This document shows positions 44,153 through 52,982 of a stretch of DNA of 64,000 nucleotides, one piece after another. Both the position numbers and the translations under genes were made by a program. The notes beneath the pieces were generated by a model. It ran no database searches. It was not told the DNA's origin and worked only from the letters and a program-made list of their open reading frames with translations. The stretch covers positions 45,848 to 109,847 of the forward strand of contig JAKVBU010000013.1 of the NCBI GenBank assembly GCA_022446885.1. The letters run 5' to 3'. Each line of letters starts with the position of its first letter. The first letter of the stretch is position 1. This DNA is from Phycisphaerales bacterium (GTDB lineage: Bacteria > Planctomycetota > Phycisphaerae > Phycisphaerales > SM1A02).

Positions 44153-45700
44153 GTGTCAGTTCCCATGACGGAACAGCAGCCCAAGGTCCATGTGGTGATG
44201 CCCCCGGCTCTGGCGGGCGGTGATGGCTGCACCTCCTCCGAAATCGTCAATCTCGTGACATCTCGCGCCGAGGCACTGGCCCAGGCTGGCGAAGGCGACA
44301 CCATCGCTGATGTCGGGGCATCGACCCTGCTTCAGGGCCTGGGCACCGCAGCGGCCATGATTGGCACCGATGGGTCGGTGCTCTGGAGCGACGAACGCTT
44401 CGACGCCCTCCCCCCCACCGTCCAGGCAGCCTGCCGCGAAAAGATTGCCAATCGTCGCTCTCCCAGAGTCCGCTTCGAATTGGAGGATCGTCTCTGGGAA
44501 CTTCACGTGGCTGGGCTCAGTTGTGATGGCGTAGGTGTCCTGCTCGTGGATGCCTCCCTTGCCGGCGAGCGGATTCGCAGACGCGCCTCCATCGACGCCG
44601 CCGGCATGTCGCTGCTTCGACTCGATCGCCGGGCCATCGCCGAGTTGTCGGTGGCGGATCGACTCAAGCAACTCGAGTGTTCGATCCGCGAAGCCGTCCA
44701 GGCAAATCTGCAGTTCGACCACTTTGAGATTCGCCTGCTCTCCCCCGACTCCAACCGGCTCGAGCTGGTGATTTCCGAAGCCCTGTCGCCGATGCGCATC
44801 GGCGAAGTGCTGTATGCCAAGGAAACCGACAACGGCATCAGTGGTTGGGTCGCGGCCACCGGGCGGCCATATCTGTGTCGCAATGTCCGTACGGATCCGC
44901 TGTATCGCGAAGGGCTGGACGAAGCCCAGTGCTCACTGACTGTGCCGCTGAAGGTTTCCGACCGCGTCATCGGCGTCTTCAACATCGAGTGCGATGCGGC
45001 TGACGCCCTTGACGAACTGGATCTGGAGATGGCGGTGCGATTTGGTGAGTACGTCGCCAGCGTGCTGCACCTGCTCGATCTGCTTGTGGTTGAGCGGATC
45101 ACAACGTCGGAGCAGACGGCCCGCCGCCTCTCTGAAGCGCTCGACCCGGCCCTGGGCACGCTCGAGGCGCTCGCCGAGGGGCTGGAGCCCGATGCTCAGG
45201 CTGCCCTGAAAAGTGCGCTGGAGTCAATCCGCTCAGGCATCGAACAGTGTGCCTCGGGCCCCCGCAGCGTGATCGATGCCGAACAGGAGTTGCGGGTACT
45301 CAAGACCGAACCAGCTCTGGCAGGCCGAATGGTGGTGGTCGTGGAAGACGAGCCGCGCATTCGCGATGAGGTCGCTCGGATCCTGCGGCAACTGGGCTGC
45401 CGGGTGTCGAGTTTCGCCGGAGGTGAAGCCTTCTTCAGCCGACTGGAGCGTGGCTTGAAGCCCGATCTGGTCATCAGCGATATCAGGCTGGGCGACGCCA
45501 GTGGCTATGAAGTACTCACGGCCGCTCGCGATGCCTGCGATGACGTGCCCGTTTTGCTCATGACGGGCTTTGGGTACGACCCCAACCACACGATCGTGCG
45601 GGCCAGCGCCGAGGGCGTGCAGGGCGTCTTGCTCAAGCCCTTCCGCGTGGGCCAATTGGTCGATGCCGTCAATGGGGCACTGGGCGTAGAAGTCAGTTGA
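44153..45700 (+). CDS. GAF domain protein with C-terminal response-regulator receiver
   Basis: 515 residues from the GTG, chosen on its GGGAGG site. Residues about 180-320 are a GAF domain (NGISGWVAATGRPYLCRNV). A helical linker follows (about 335-390), then a receiver with acidic E-D-E pocket (VVVEDEP), phospho-acceptor D443, T471 and K495. There is no histidine kinase ATPase or DNA-binding domain. It probably senses a small ligand and is phosphorylated by a kinase encoded elsewhere. Confidence 0.85.
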   Translation: MSVPMTEQQPKVHVVMPPALAGGDGCTSSEIVNLVTSRAEALAQAGEGDTIADVGASTLLQGLGTAAAMIGTDGSVLWSDERFDALPPTVQAACREKIANRRSPRVRFELEDRLWELHVAGLSCDGVGVLLVDASLAGERIRRRASIDAAGMSLLRLDRRAIAELSVADRLKQLECSIREAVQANLQFDHFEIRLLSPDSNRLELVISEALSPMRIGEVLYAKETDNGISGWVAATGRPYLCRNVRTDPLYREGLDEAQCSLTVPLKVSDRVIGVFNIECDAADALDELDLEMAVRFGEYVASVLHLLDLLVVERITTSEQTARRLSEALDPALGTLEALAEGLEPDAQAALKSALESIRSGIEQCASGPRSVIDAEQELRVLKTEPALAGRMVVVVEDEPRIRDEVARILRQLGCRVSSFAGGEAFFSRLERGLKPDLVISDIRLGDASGYEVLTAARDACDDVPVLLMTGFGYDPNHTIVRASAEGVQGVLLKPFRVGQLVDAVNGALGVEVS

Positions 45701-45706
45701 TCTGAC

Positions 45707-46597
45707 TCAATCGAGAGGCGCCTCGGCCAGCACACAGCGGTCATCGCCCCAGGCATCCTTGAGCACACGAGCATTGACGAGCCCGGCCTTCGTGCACAAC
45801 TCAGCCACCTGATCAGTGTGCCAGTCATCTACCTCCAGCGCCAGCAGACCACCTGCTTCGAGAAGATCTGGCGCTGCCCCGATGAGCGGCCGCACCACGT
45901 CCAGCCCGTCCACGCCAGCGCGCAAGGCCAATTCCGGATCGTGGTCGCGCACGATTGGATCGAGCTGCTCCCAGCGGGCATCGCTGATGTAGGGCGGGTT
46001 GGACACGATGATGTGCTGGGGCGCCTGCAGTGGCTCCAGCAAATTGCCATGTAGCACCTCCACTCGGTCAGCCACACCATGTCGCTCGATGTTGGCGCCG
46101 GCCACAGCCAGCGCCGCCTCGCTGCAGTCAATCGCCTTGACCTGCGATTGCTCCAATTCCAAGGCGAGCGTGATGGCGATGCAGCCTGAGCCGGTACCCA
46201 CGTCAGCGATTCGCCACGGCTGGGGTCGATCTTCGGGGTCTACGCCGCGAGTGAAGGTCATGACAGCCCGCACCAGAGACTCGGTGGCATCACGCGGCAC
46301 CAGCACGTCACTGGTCACCTTGAAATCTCGCAGCATGAAGCCGCTTCGACCCAGAATCTGCTGCAGGGGTTCACCCGCGGACGCGCGAGCTACGAGACGG
46401 CGCAGGCTGGCCCGCTCCTCCTCTGAGGCGGGGCGATCTGGATCGGTGAACAGATCCATGACGTCGCACCCCAACGCTTCTGCCACGAGATGGCGGGCGA
46501 CGACCTTCACGCCGTCCACACCTCGCGCCTCAAGATGCGACTCGATCCACTCCAGCAGGGCACGCGTTGTCCAGGTGACATCGGACATTGATGACAT
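45707..46597 (-). CDS. prmC: Peptide chain release factor N5-glutamine methyltransferase
   Basis: 296 residues from the ATG at 46597. The helical N-terminal domain is followed by the SAM site VGTGSGCIAI and the Gln-binding NPPY motif (SNPPYIS). It methylates the GGQ Gln of release factors RF1 and RF2. Neither prfA nor prfB is near. A TACCAT hexamer lies 7 bases before this ATG, which supports it over a later in-frame ATG at 46588. Confidence 0.95.
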   Translation of the reverse strand: MSSMSDVTWTTRALLEWIESHLEARGVDGVKVVARHLVAEALGCDVMDLFTDPDRPASEEERASLRRLVARASAGEPLQQILGRSGFMLRDFKVTSDVLVPRDATESLVRAVMTFTRGVDPEDRPQPWRIADVGTGSGCIAITLALELEQSQVKAIDCSEAALAVAGANIERHGVADRVEVLHGNLLEPLQAPQHIIVSNPPYISDARWEQLDPIVRDHDPELALRAGVDGLDVVRPLIGAAPDLLEAGGLLALEVDDWHTDQVAELCTKAGLVNARVLKDAWGDDRCVLAEAPLD

Positions 46598-46604
46598 GGC
46601 GTGC

Positions 46605-46610
46605 ATGGTA
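46605..46610 (-). promoter_or_regulatory. prmC: TACCAT -10-like hexamer 7 bases before prmC
   Basis: TACCAT, then seven bases and the ATG at 46597, with no ribosome binding site. The mRNA may be leaderless, as for ispG and purD. Confidence 0.35.
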
Positions 46611-46665
46611 TGAGCCACCTGGGCTGAGATTGAGATCAATGCCTTGCATCGAAGCCTCTCAGCCG

Positions 46666-46671
46666 TACCAT
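46666..46671 (+). promoter_or_regulatory. Possible -10 element (TACCAT) of the GT4 gene
   Basis: TACCAT overlaps an in-frame ATG at 46670, so that ATG could not be the start if this is a -10 element. The GTG at 46712, with AGGAG 9 bases upstream, then fits a leader of about 33 bases. Confidence 0.35.
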
Positions 46672-46711
46672 GCCGCCTCACTTGGAAGCGAAACCACAGG
46701 AGTTTTGGTTC

Positions 46712-48271
46712 GTGCGTGTCTTGATGCTCGGCTGGGAGTTTCCCCCATTCATCACCGGTGGCCTGGGCACGGCCTGTGCCGGGCTGACCCGAGCGCTCGC
46801 TCGCCAAGGCACCGACCTGACCTTCGTGCTGCCAACCGAAGCCGACCCCAGCCAGGTCAGCCACATGACGCTCATCGCACCAGGCCAGCGCGTGGAGCAC
46901 GACGCTGGCCTCGGGCAGACCGACCAGCCCCGGACCCCCTCAGTTGAGCATTGCCGTGCTGAGCGCGAATCAGATACCGCCGCTGCAGGCAGTGGACAAA
47001 CGCACAGCGCTGAGCGAGTCCAGTCCCCTGCAGACGATCACGATGCCACAGCGTCGCACACACGCCAGTTGACGCCTCAAACGCCATCTTCTGGCGCCTC
47101 CGAAAGCCCAAGCCCGATCGGCAGTGCCTACGCGAGCGGGGTCGAAGCCGGCGTCGAGCCCGGCCTTCAGCGAATAGAGGACGTCCAATGCGCCGCCGAG
47201 CCTTGTGGGGTTTCGCCGGGGCCATCAGGGCCTGCGCTGCACGCACCGCAAGCCCCGCAGACCGAGGCACCGGATGTCCACGAAGGCACGCCCCCTGATT
47301 TGGACGCCGATCTGGACAACCTGTCCGAGGGGCATGAGAGCGGTGAGTTGATCGATCAGGTTCGTCGCTACGCTCGCTTTGCCGAGTCGGCCACGGCAGA
47401 TCTGGACTTCGACTGCATCCATGCCCATGACTGGCTGACGTGGCCGGCGGCGCTGCGGATTGCTCGCCGTACAGGGCGGCCGCTGGTGGTGCATGTACAC
47501 AGCACCGAGTTCGATCGGTCCGGTGAGCATGTGCACCCGGTGATTCACGACATCGAACGCCGCGGCATGCTGGGGGCCATGCGAGTGATCACCGTCTCCC
47601 AACTCACCCGCAATATCGTGGTGGAGCGCTACGGTGTGAATCCAGACAAGGTGCGGGTGGTCTACAACGGTGTCGATATCGATCCACTTGAGTCGGGGCT
47701 TGCGCCCGTGGGCCGAAAGGAGAAGATCATTCTCTACTTCGGCCGGATCACCCGGCAGAAAGGCCCGGAGTTCTTCATTCGGGCGGCCGCCCGGGTGTTG
47801 GAACTTCGCCAGGATGTTCGCTTCATCGTGGCCGGATCGGGCGATCTGTACAGCCGCTGTGTTGAACTTGCGGCCCAGTTGGGGATCGGACAGCACTTCC
47901 TGTTCACGGGCTTCTTGCGTGGCGGCGACATTCAGCGGGTATTCGCCATGGCGGACCTGTTCGTGATGCCATCGGTGTCCGAGCCCTTCGGCATCGCCCC
48001 GCTGGAAGCCATGAGCCACGACGTGCCGGTGCTCATTTCCAAATCCTCAGGCGTCAGTGAGGTGCTCACCCACGCCCTGAAGGTCGATTTCTGGGATACT
48101 GAAGCCATGGCCGATCGCATGCTGGCTGTGCTTCGATACCCACCGCTGGGCCGCACGTTGCGGCGCTCGGGGCCGCTGGACCTGCGCCGACTCACGTGGG
48201 ATGACGCCGCCCGCACCTGCAAGACCACCTATGAAGAGTGCTTGCGGGCCATGCGGCCGCCCGTGCGCTGA
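46712..48271 (+). CDS. GT4-family glycosyltransferase with disordered insertion
   Basis: 519 residues from the GTG. The N-terminus (MLGWEFPPFITGGLG) is like glycogen-synthase-type GT4 enzymes, with the acceptor loop GGLG. The middle holds FDCIHAHDWLTWPA (about 233-246) and HVHSTEFDRSGE. The C-terminal domain has LYFGRITRQKGPEFF and SVSEPFGIAPLEAM (donor-site EX7E). Residues about 58-205 are low-complexity, rich in Ser, Pro, Gln, Glu and Ala, and predicted disordered. It would transfer a sugar from a nucleotide donor; acceptor unknown. Confidence 0.88.
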   Translation: MRVLMLGWEFPPFITGGLGTACAGLTRALARQGTDLTFVLPTEADPSQVSHMTLIAPGQRVEHDAGLGQTDQPRTPSVEHCRAERESDTAAAGSGQTHSAERVQSPADDHDATASHTRQLTPQTPSSGASESPSPIGSAYASGVEAGVEPGLQRIEDVQCAAEPCGVSPGPSGPALHAPQAPQTEAPDVHEGTPPDLDADLDNLSEGHESGELIDQVRRYARFAESATADLDFDCIHAHDWLTWPAALRIARRTGRPLVVHVHSTEFDRSGEHVHPVIHDIERRGMLGAMRVITVSQLTRNIVVERYGVNPDKVRVVYNGVDIDPLESGLAPVGRKEKIILYFGRITRQKGPEFFIRAAARVLELRQDVRFIVAGSGDLYSRCVELAAQLGIGQHFLFTGFLRGGDIQRVFAMADLFVMPSVSEPFGIAPLEAMSHDVPVLISKSSGVSEVLTHALKVDFWDTEAMADRMLAVLRYPPLGRTLRRSGPLDLRRLTWDDAARTCKTTYEECLRAMRPPVR

Positions 48272-48274
48272 TCT

Positions 48275-48292
48275 GGCGACACGCCTGTCGCC
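48275..48292 (+). terminator. Hairpin just after the GT4 gene
   Basis: GGCGACA (48275-48281) and TGTCGCC (48286-48292) form a 7-bp stem around a 4-base loop, three bases after the stop codon. There is no T-run, so it may be an intrinsic terminator of the weak type or a Rho-related 3' end. Confidence 0.4.
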
Positions 48293-48436
48293 TCATCCGG
48301 CCTCCCCACACCTTCGACATCTACGACCTACGCCAACGTTTACGCCCTGAGCGTTCTGTATTGTGCAAGCGACCCCGTTTCATGGGGGCTGATGCAGCAC
48401 AAACGCAGCGCCGAAAGACCTGCAAGGAAAAGGACC
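48293..48436 (+). other. Gap before putA; no gene seen
   Basis: This stretch holds no convincing ORF. A TATTGT (48359-48364) with TTTACG 14 bases upstream resembles a promoter but its spacer is too short. An AAGGAAAAGG site before the ATG is clear. Confidence 0.5.
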
Positions 48437-51400
48437 ATGCCCTTCTTCCGCCGATCCAAGCACAAGCACAAAGAGGCGTCCACCAAGGACACCACAGTCG
48501 CCGCAACCTCCAGCCCCTTCTCACCAGCCATTGAGTCGGCCATTCATCGCATCGGCAATGACTTGCTGGCCGAAGCGTCCCGCCACCGCACCGGCATGCT
48601 CTCGTCGGCCTTTTGGTCGGACAAACTCATGGACTGGGCCATGAAGGACGAGGCGTTCAAGGTGCAGCTCTTCCGATACGTGGACTGCTTCCCGACACTA
48701 CGCACCCCTAAAGTCGTGCATGAGCACTTGGTTGATTACCTCACTCAACCGGGCGTGACGCTGCCGCCGGGCCTGGGCTTGGGGCTCAAGGCCGGCGGGC
48801 TCATGAAGGGCACGCTGTCCAAGACCGTCTCCGGGCGAATCGAGGCGATGGCCAAGCGGTTCATCGCCGGGCAAGACGCCGCCAGCGCCACGCCCATGCT
48901 GGAGAAACTCTGGAAAGACGGCATCGCCTTCTCGGTCGATCTTCTGGGTGAGGCCTGTGTGAGCGATGAAGAAGCTGGGGCCTATCAAGCTCGCTATCTC
49001 GATCTGGTGGATCAGTTGCCCCGGACGACCGCGCACTGGCCCGCCAACGAGCGCCTCGAACGCGACCATCTGGGCCCGATACCCCGCACGAACGTCTCGA
49101 TCAAAATCTCATCGCTGCATGCCCGCACAGATCCGATCGACACTGAGGGATCAATCGAGGGCCTGATGCATGGGCTCGAGCCCATCCTCAAGCGGGCAGC
49201 GGAGCAAGGTGTGCTGGTGAACTTCGACATGGAGCACCATGCCTTCAAAGACCTCACGCTTGAGCTCTTCCAACGCTGCTGCGAGGCATGGGACTTTCCC
49301 GCCGGGCTTGCCATGCAGGCCTATCTGCGCAGCGGAGACGATGACGCCCGCCGCATGATCGAGTGGGCCAAAGCAACGGGTCGGCAGATCACGGTTCGTC
49401 TGGTCAAGGGTGCCTACTGGGATCAGGAAACGATCGAAGCCGAGATGGAAGGCTGGCCGGTGCCCGTCTGGTCGAGAAAGGCAGACACCGACGCCTGCTT
49501 TGAGCGTATGACAGCGGCCTTCATCGGTGCCATGCCGACCTCGATGGATGAGGGCGGCGTGAAGCTCGCACTGGGCTCGCACAATCTTCGCTCCATCGCT
49601 GCAGCACTGGCGCTGCTTGAAGACCGCGGCCTGCCGCCAGAAGCGCTGGAACTCCAGATGCTTCATGGCATGGCCGACGAACTCAAGTCGATGGCCGTCG
49701 CTCGGGGCATGCGCCTGCGTGAGTATGTGCCCGTGGGTGAGATGATTCCCGGCATGGCCTATCTCGTGCGGCGTCTGCTGGAGAACACCAGCAATGAGTC
49801 GTGGTTGCGTGGCTCATCCGTCGCCTCGGCATCTGCGAGTGAGTTGCTCCAGTCGCCCCACGGGGGATCGCCCGATGACGATCCCGGCGTTGACCGCATC
49901 GCCTCTGCCCCGGAGCGACATGCCCTGTCGGCAGCCTGCGAGGAGGTCGGCGATGGCCGGCCCTTCTTTACCGAACCCATGCGCGACTTCTCGCGGTCTG
50001 AGGAGAGAACGTCCTTTGCCAGCGACATCGCTGACGCGTCTGTTCCGACTGTGGAGATAAACGCCACAGAAGATCAGGCGGATCAGGCCATGGCTGTAGC
50101 GGCGAAGGCCTTCACCGCCTGGCGCGACACATCGGTGAAAGACCGGGCCGGCATGCTGGTGCGGTGCGCCTCATTGATGCGTCAACGCCGCAATGCCCTT
50201 GCCGGCGTCATCATTCGCGAGTCGGGAAAGACCTGGCGCGAAGCAGATGCGGACGTGTGCGAAGCCATCGACTTCTGCGAGTACTACGCCCGTGAAGCCA
50301 TTGGCATGTTCACCCCTCGACGTCTCGGCGCCTTCGTGGGTGAACTGGACACCGAGTTTCACGAGCCCCGCGGTGTGGCGGTCGTCATTTCCCCATGGAA
50401 TTTTCCGCTGGCCATCTGCTGTGGCATGACGTCTGCGGCGTTGGTGACGGGCAACACTGTGGTCCTCAAGCCCGCCGAGCAGACGCCCGGCATCGCCAAA
50501 TTGCTGGTGGACATGCTGCATGAGGCAGGCGTACCCCGCGATGTGCTGCACTTCATTCCCGGTCAGGGCGAAACCGTCGGGGCACGACTTGTTCGTGATG
50601 AGCGAACGGGGCTTGTGGCCTTCACCGGCTCGCGGGCCGTCGGGCTCGACATCGTGCAGGCTTGTGGGGTGACACCCGACACCCAGACGCACGTCAAGCG
50701 GGTCGTGTGCGAGATGGGCGGCAAGAATGCCATCATCATCGATGCCTCAGCCGACCTCGACGAAGCTGTGCTGGGTGTGCGGCAAAGCGCATTTGCGTTC
50801 CAAGGGCAAAAGTGCAGTGCCTGCAGCCGAGCCATCGTGCTGGAGTCGGCCCATGACGCGTTCGTCGAGCGACTGGGGCCGAGTGTGCAGACGCTGGTCG
50901 TGGGCGACCCTCTGGAGCCGGGCACCGACGTGGGCCCGGTCATCGATGCGGATGCCGCCGCGAAGATCAACGAGTACATCGAGATCGGCAAGCAAGAAGG
51001 CACGCTGGCAGCATCGGTGGAATTGCCCCCAGGCCTGACGCACGCCCACGGGCTGCCGTTCGTGTCGCCCCATGTGTTCACCGACATCGCGCCCGATGCT
51101 CGTCTGGCGCAAGAAGAAGTGTTCGGACCGGTGCTGGCGGTGATCAAGGTGCCTGACTTTGAGACCGCACTGGAGGTCGCCAACAGCACGCCCTACAGCC
51201 TCACCGGCGGCGTCTACAGCAGGCGGCCGTCCAATCTCGAGTTGGCCAAGCGTTGCTTCCGCGTGGGCAATCTGTACCTCAATCGCACCTGCACGGGAGC
51301 GTTGGTGGGACGACAACCCTTCGGCGGATTCGACATGTCAGGCGTGGGATCAAAGGCGGGCGGGCGAGACTATCTGTCGCAATTCACCGTGCCCCGCGCC

Positions 51401-51445
51401 ATCTGCGAGAACACGATGCGGCGTGGTTTCGCGCCAGGTCTGTGA
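48437..51445 (+). CDS. putA: Bifunctional proline dehydrogenase / L-glutamate gamma-semialdehyde dehydrogenase
   Basis: 1002 residues from the ATG, which has AAGGA about 8 bases upstream. The PRODH barrel (about 100-430) has SIKISSLHA, NFDMEHHAF and VRLVKGAYWD. After a linker, the aldehyde dehydrogenase half (about 540-1000) has the Glu in CEMGGKNAII (about 758) and catalytic Cys in FQGQKCSACS (about 793). It oxidises proline to glutamate. There is no N-terminal ribbon-helix-helix domain, so it is not a self-regulating PutA. The linker is longer than usual. Confidence 0.95.
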   Translation: MPFFRRSKHKHKEASTKDTTVAATSSPFSPAIESAIHRIGNDLLAEASRHRTGMLSSAFWSDKLMDWAMKDEAFKVQLFRYVDCFPTLRTPKVVHEHLVDYLTQPGVTLPPGLGLGLKAGGLMKGTLSKTVSGRIEAMAKRFIAGQDAASATPMLEKLWKDGIAFSVDLLGEACVSDEEAGAYQARYLDLVDQLPRTTAHWPANERLERDHLGPIPRTNVSIKISSLHARTDPIDTEGSIEGLMHGLEPILKRAAEQGVLVNFDMEHHAFKDLTLELFQRCCEAWDFPAGLAMQAYLRSGDDDARRMIEWAKATGRQITVRLVKGAYWDQETIEAEMEGWPVPVWSRKADTDACFERMTAAFIGAMPTSMDEGGVKLALGSHNLRSIAAALALLEDRGLPPEALELQMLHGMADELKSMAVARGMRLREYVPVGEMIPGMAYLVRRLLENTSNESWLRGSSVASASASELLQSPHGGSPDDDPGVDRIASAPERHALSAACEEVGDGRPFFTEPMRDFSRSEERTSFASDIADASVPTVEINATEDQADQAMAVAAKAFTAWRDTSVKDRAGMLVRCASLMRQRRNALAGVIIRESGKTWREADADVCEAIDFCEYYAREAIGMFTPRRLGAFVGELDTEFHEPRGVAVVISPWNFPLAICCGMTSAALVTGNTVVLKPAEQTPGIAKLLVDMLHEAGVPRDVLHFIPGQGETVGARLVRDERTGLVAFTGSRAVGLDIVQACGVTPDTQTHVKRVVCEMGGKNAIIIDASADLDEAVLGVRQSAFAFQGQKCSACSRAIVLESAHDAFVERLGPSVQTLVVGDPLEPGTDVGPVIDADAAAKINEYIEIGKQEGTLAASVELPPGLTHAHGLPFVSPHVFTDIAPDARLAQEEVFGPVLAVIKVPDFETALEVANSTPYSLTGGVYSRRPSNLELAKRCFRVGNLYLNRTCTGALVGRQPFGGFDMSGVGSKAGGRDYLSQFTVPRAICENTMRRGFAPGL

Positions 51446-51468
51446 GCATGGGGCGCTTCAAGCGTTCT

Positions 51469-52956
51469 TCATCCGCTCATGTCCAGCATGCGGTACTGCA
51501 CGGCCTCGGCGATGTGTGATCGCTGCACTGCGTCAGACTGATCCAGATCAGCGATGGTGCGGGCCACTCGACGGAGGCGGTCCCACGCTCGGGCGCTGAG
51601 GCCCAGCCTGCTCACGGCATCACGAAGCAGCGAGATGGCCGCGGGCTCCAAGGCCCCCAGCTGATCAAGTTGCTTGCCCGTCAGGCGACCGTTGGGCACA
51701 CGCCCCTGCCGCGCTGCCTGCCGGCGCCAGGCGTCGGCCACCTGCTCCCGCACGGTCGCCGAGTCCAGTGCCCCCGCGGGTTGAGGTGACACCAGAGCCT
51801 CGACGGATACAGGCGGCACATCTATCTGCAGATCGATGCGATCGATCAATGGACCACTGAGCACAGTCTTGAGCGAGCGACGCCCGCGAGCGCCTTCTGG
51901 TGGGTTCATGGCGGCCACCAGCAGCACTCGGCCGGGCAACCGCACGCTCGCACCGGCTCGAGCGATGATGACCTCGTCACGCTCCAGAGGCTGCCGCAGC
52001 GTGTCGAGCACATTGCGGGGGAACTCCGGCAGCTCATCAAGAAACAACACCCCCAGATGGGCGAGCGTCAACTCGCCCGGTTTGGGCACGGAGCCCCCTC
52101 CCACGAGCGCGGGCCCACTGGCAGTGTGGTGCGGCGCCCGAAAGGGCCGGCATGCGACGCAACCAGACTCGGCGCCTACCTCACCTGCAGCCGATGCAAT
52201 GCGCGTCAGTTCCAACATGGCCTCTGGTGAAGGTGGTGGCAGGATGCCAGGCAGGCAGCGGGCCAAGGTGGACTTGCCCGTTCCCGGAGGGCCGCACATG
52301 ATCAGGTTGTGCCAACCAGCGGCAGCAACCCGCAGTGCGCCAACAGCGAGCGCCTGCCCTCGCACCTCGATCAGATCGGGGTATGCATCGCCTTGCGTTT
52401 CACCAACCACTGGTCGGGCACGCGGCAATGGTCGGGCCCCTGAGAGATGCGCCAGCACCTCCAGCAGGGAGTTGGCGCCGTGCACACTCACGCCTGGCAC
52501 CAACGCAGCTGCTGGCGCCACCTCCGCCGGGAGGATGCAGGACGTACACCGGGTGCGTCGTGCCAGATCAGCGAGCGAAACAGCCCCCCGAACCGGGCGG
52601 ATCGTGCCCTCCAGCGTCAACTCCCCAGCGACCAGACTTGAGGCCAACCGACTTCTTGCTTCGCCGTTCAGAACACCCTGAGCCCCCAGCAGCGCCAAGG
52701 CGATGGGAAGATCAAATGACGGACCCTCCTTGCGCAGGTCGGCCGGCGCCAGATTGATCGTCGTTCGACCGCCGGGCGCCGGAAGACCCGCCGCCGCCAA
52801 GGCCCCTTCGACCCGTTCAATCGACTCACGAACAGCCGTATCCGGCAACCCGACAATTCGGGTGACATCACGCCCCGTGCCTGAGACTCTTGCCTCGACT
52901 CGACAGCCCAGGGCATCGACGCCCTGCAGCACCGCACTCTCGACAACCGCGTGCAA
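51469..52956 (-). CDS. comM: ComM/YifB-family Mg-chelatase-like AAA+ ATPase
   Basis: 495 residues. The N-terminal Lon-protease-like fold domain (about 1-175) precedes the AAA+ core with Walker A GPPGTGKS (222-229), and FLDELPEFPRNVLDTLRQPLE (Walker B region) follows. Family members act in branch migration during natural transformation. I see no other competence gene in the window. The sequence is full length, and the gene is convergent with putA and close to kefB on the other side. Confidence 0.94.
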   Translation of the reverse strand: MHAVVESAVLQGVDALGCRVEARVSGTGRDVTRIVGLPDTAVRESIERVEGALAAAGLPAPGGRTTINLAPADLRKEGPSFDLPIALALLGAQGVLNGEARSRLASSLVAGELTLEGTIRPVRGAVSLADLARRTRCTSCILPAEVAPAAALVPGVSVHGANSLLEVLAHLSGARPLPRARPVVGETQGDAYPDLIEVRGQALAVGALRVAAAGWHNLIMCGPPGTGKSTLARCLPGILPPPSPEAMLELTRIASAAGEVGAESGCVACRPFRAPHHTASGPALVGGGSVPKPGELTLAHLGVLFLDELPEFPRNVLDTLRQPLERDEVIIARAGASVRLPGRVLLVAAMNPPEGARGRRSLKTVLSGPLIDRIDLQIDVPPVSVEALVSPQPAGALDSATVREQVADAWRRQAARQGRVPNGRLTGKQLDQLGALEPAAISLLRDAVSRLGLSARAWDRLRRVARTIADLDQSDAVQRSHIAEAVQYRMLDMSG

Positions 52957-52982
52957 TGACCGCTCCTGGCCACCAGGGGCCT

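Noticed and set aside
46670..46672. ATG as start of the GT4 glycosyltransferase
   Set aside because: It falls inside a TACCAT hexamer and would add 14 non-conserved residues; the GTG at 46712 has AGGAG 9 bases upstream.
48339..48364. TTTACG...TATTGT as a putA promoter
   Set aside because: The spacer is only 14 bases and both hexamers are weak.
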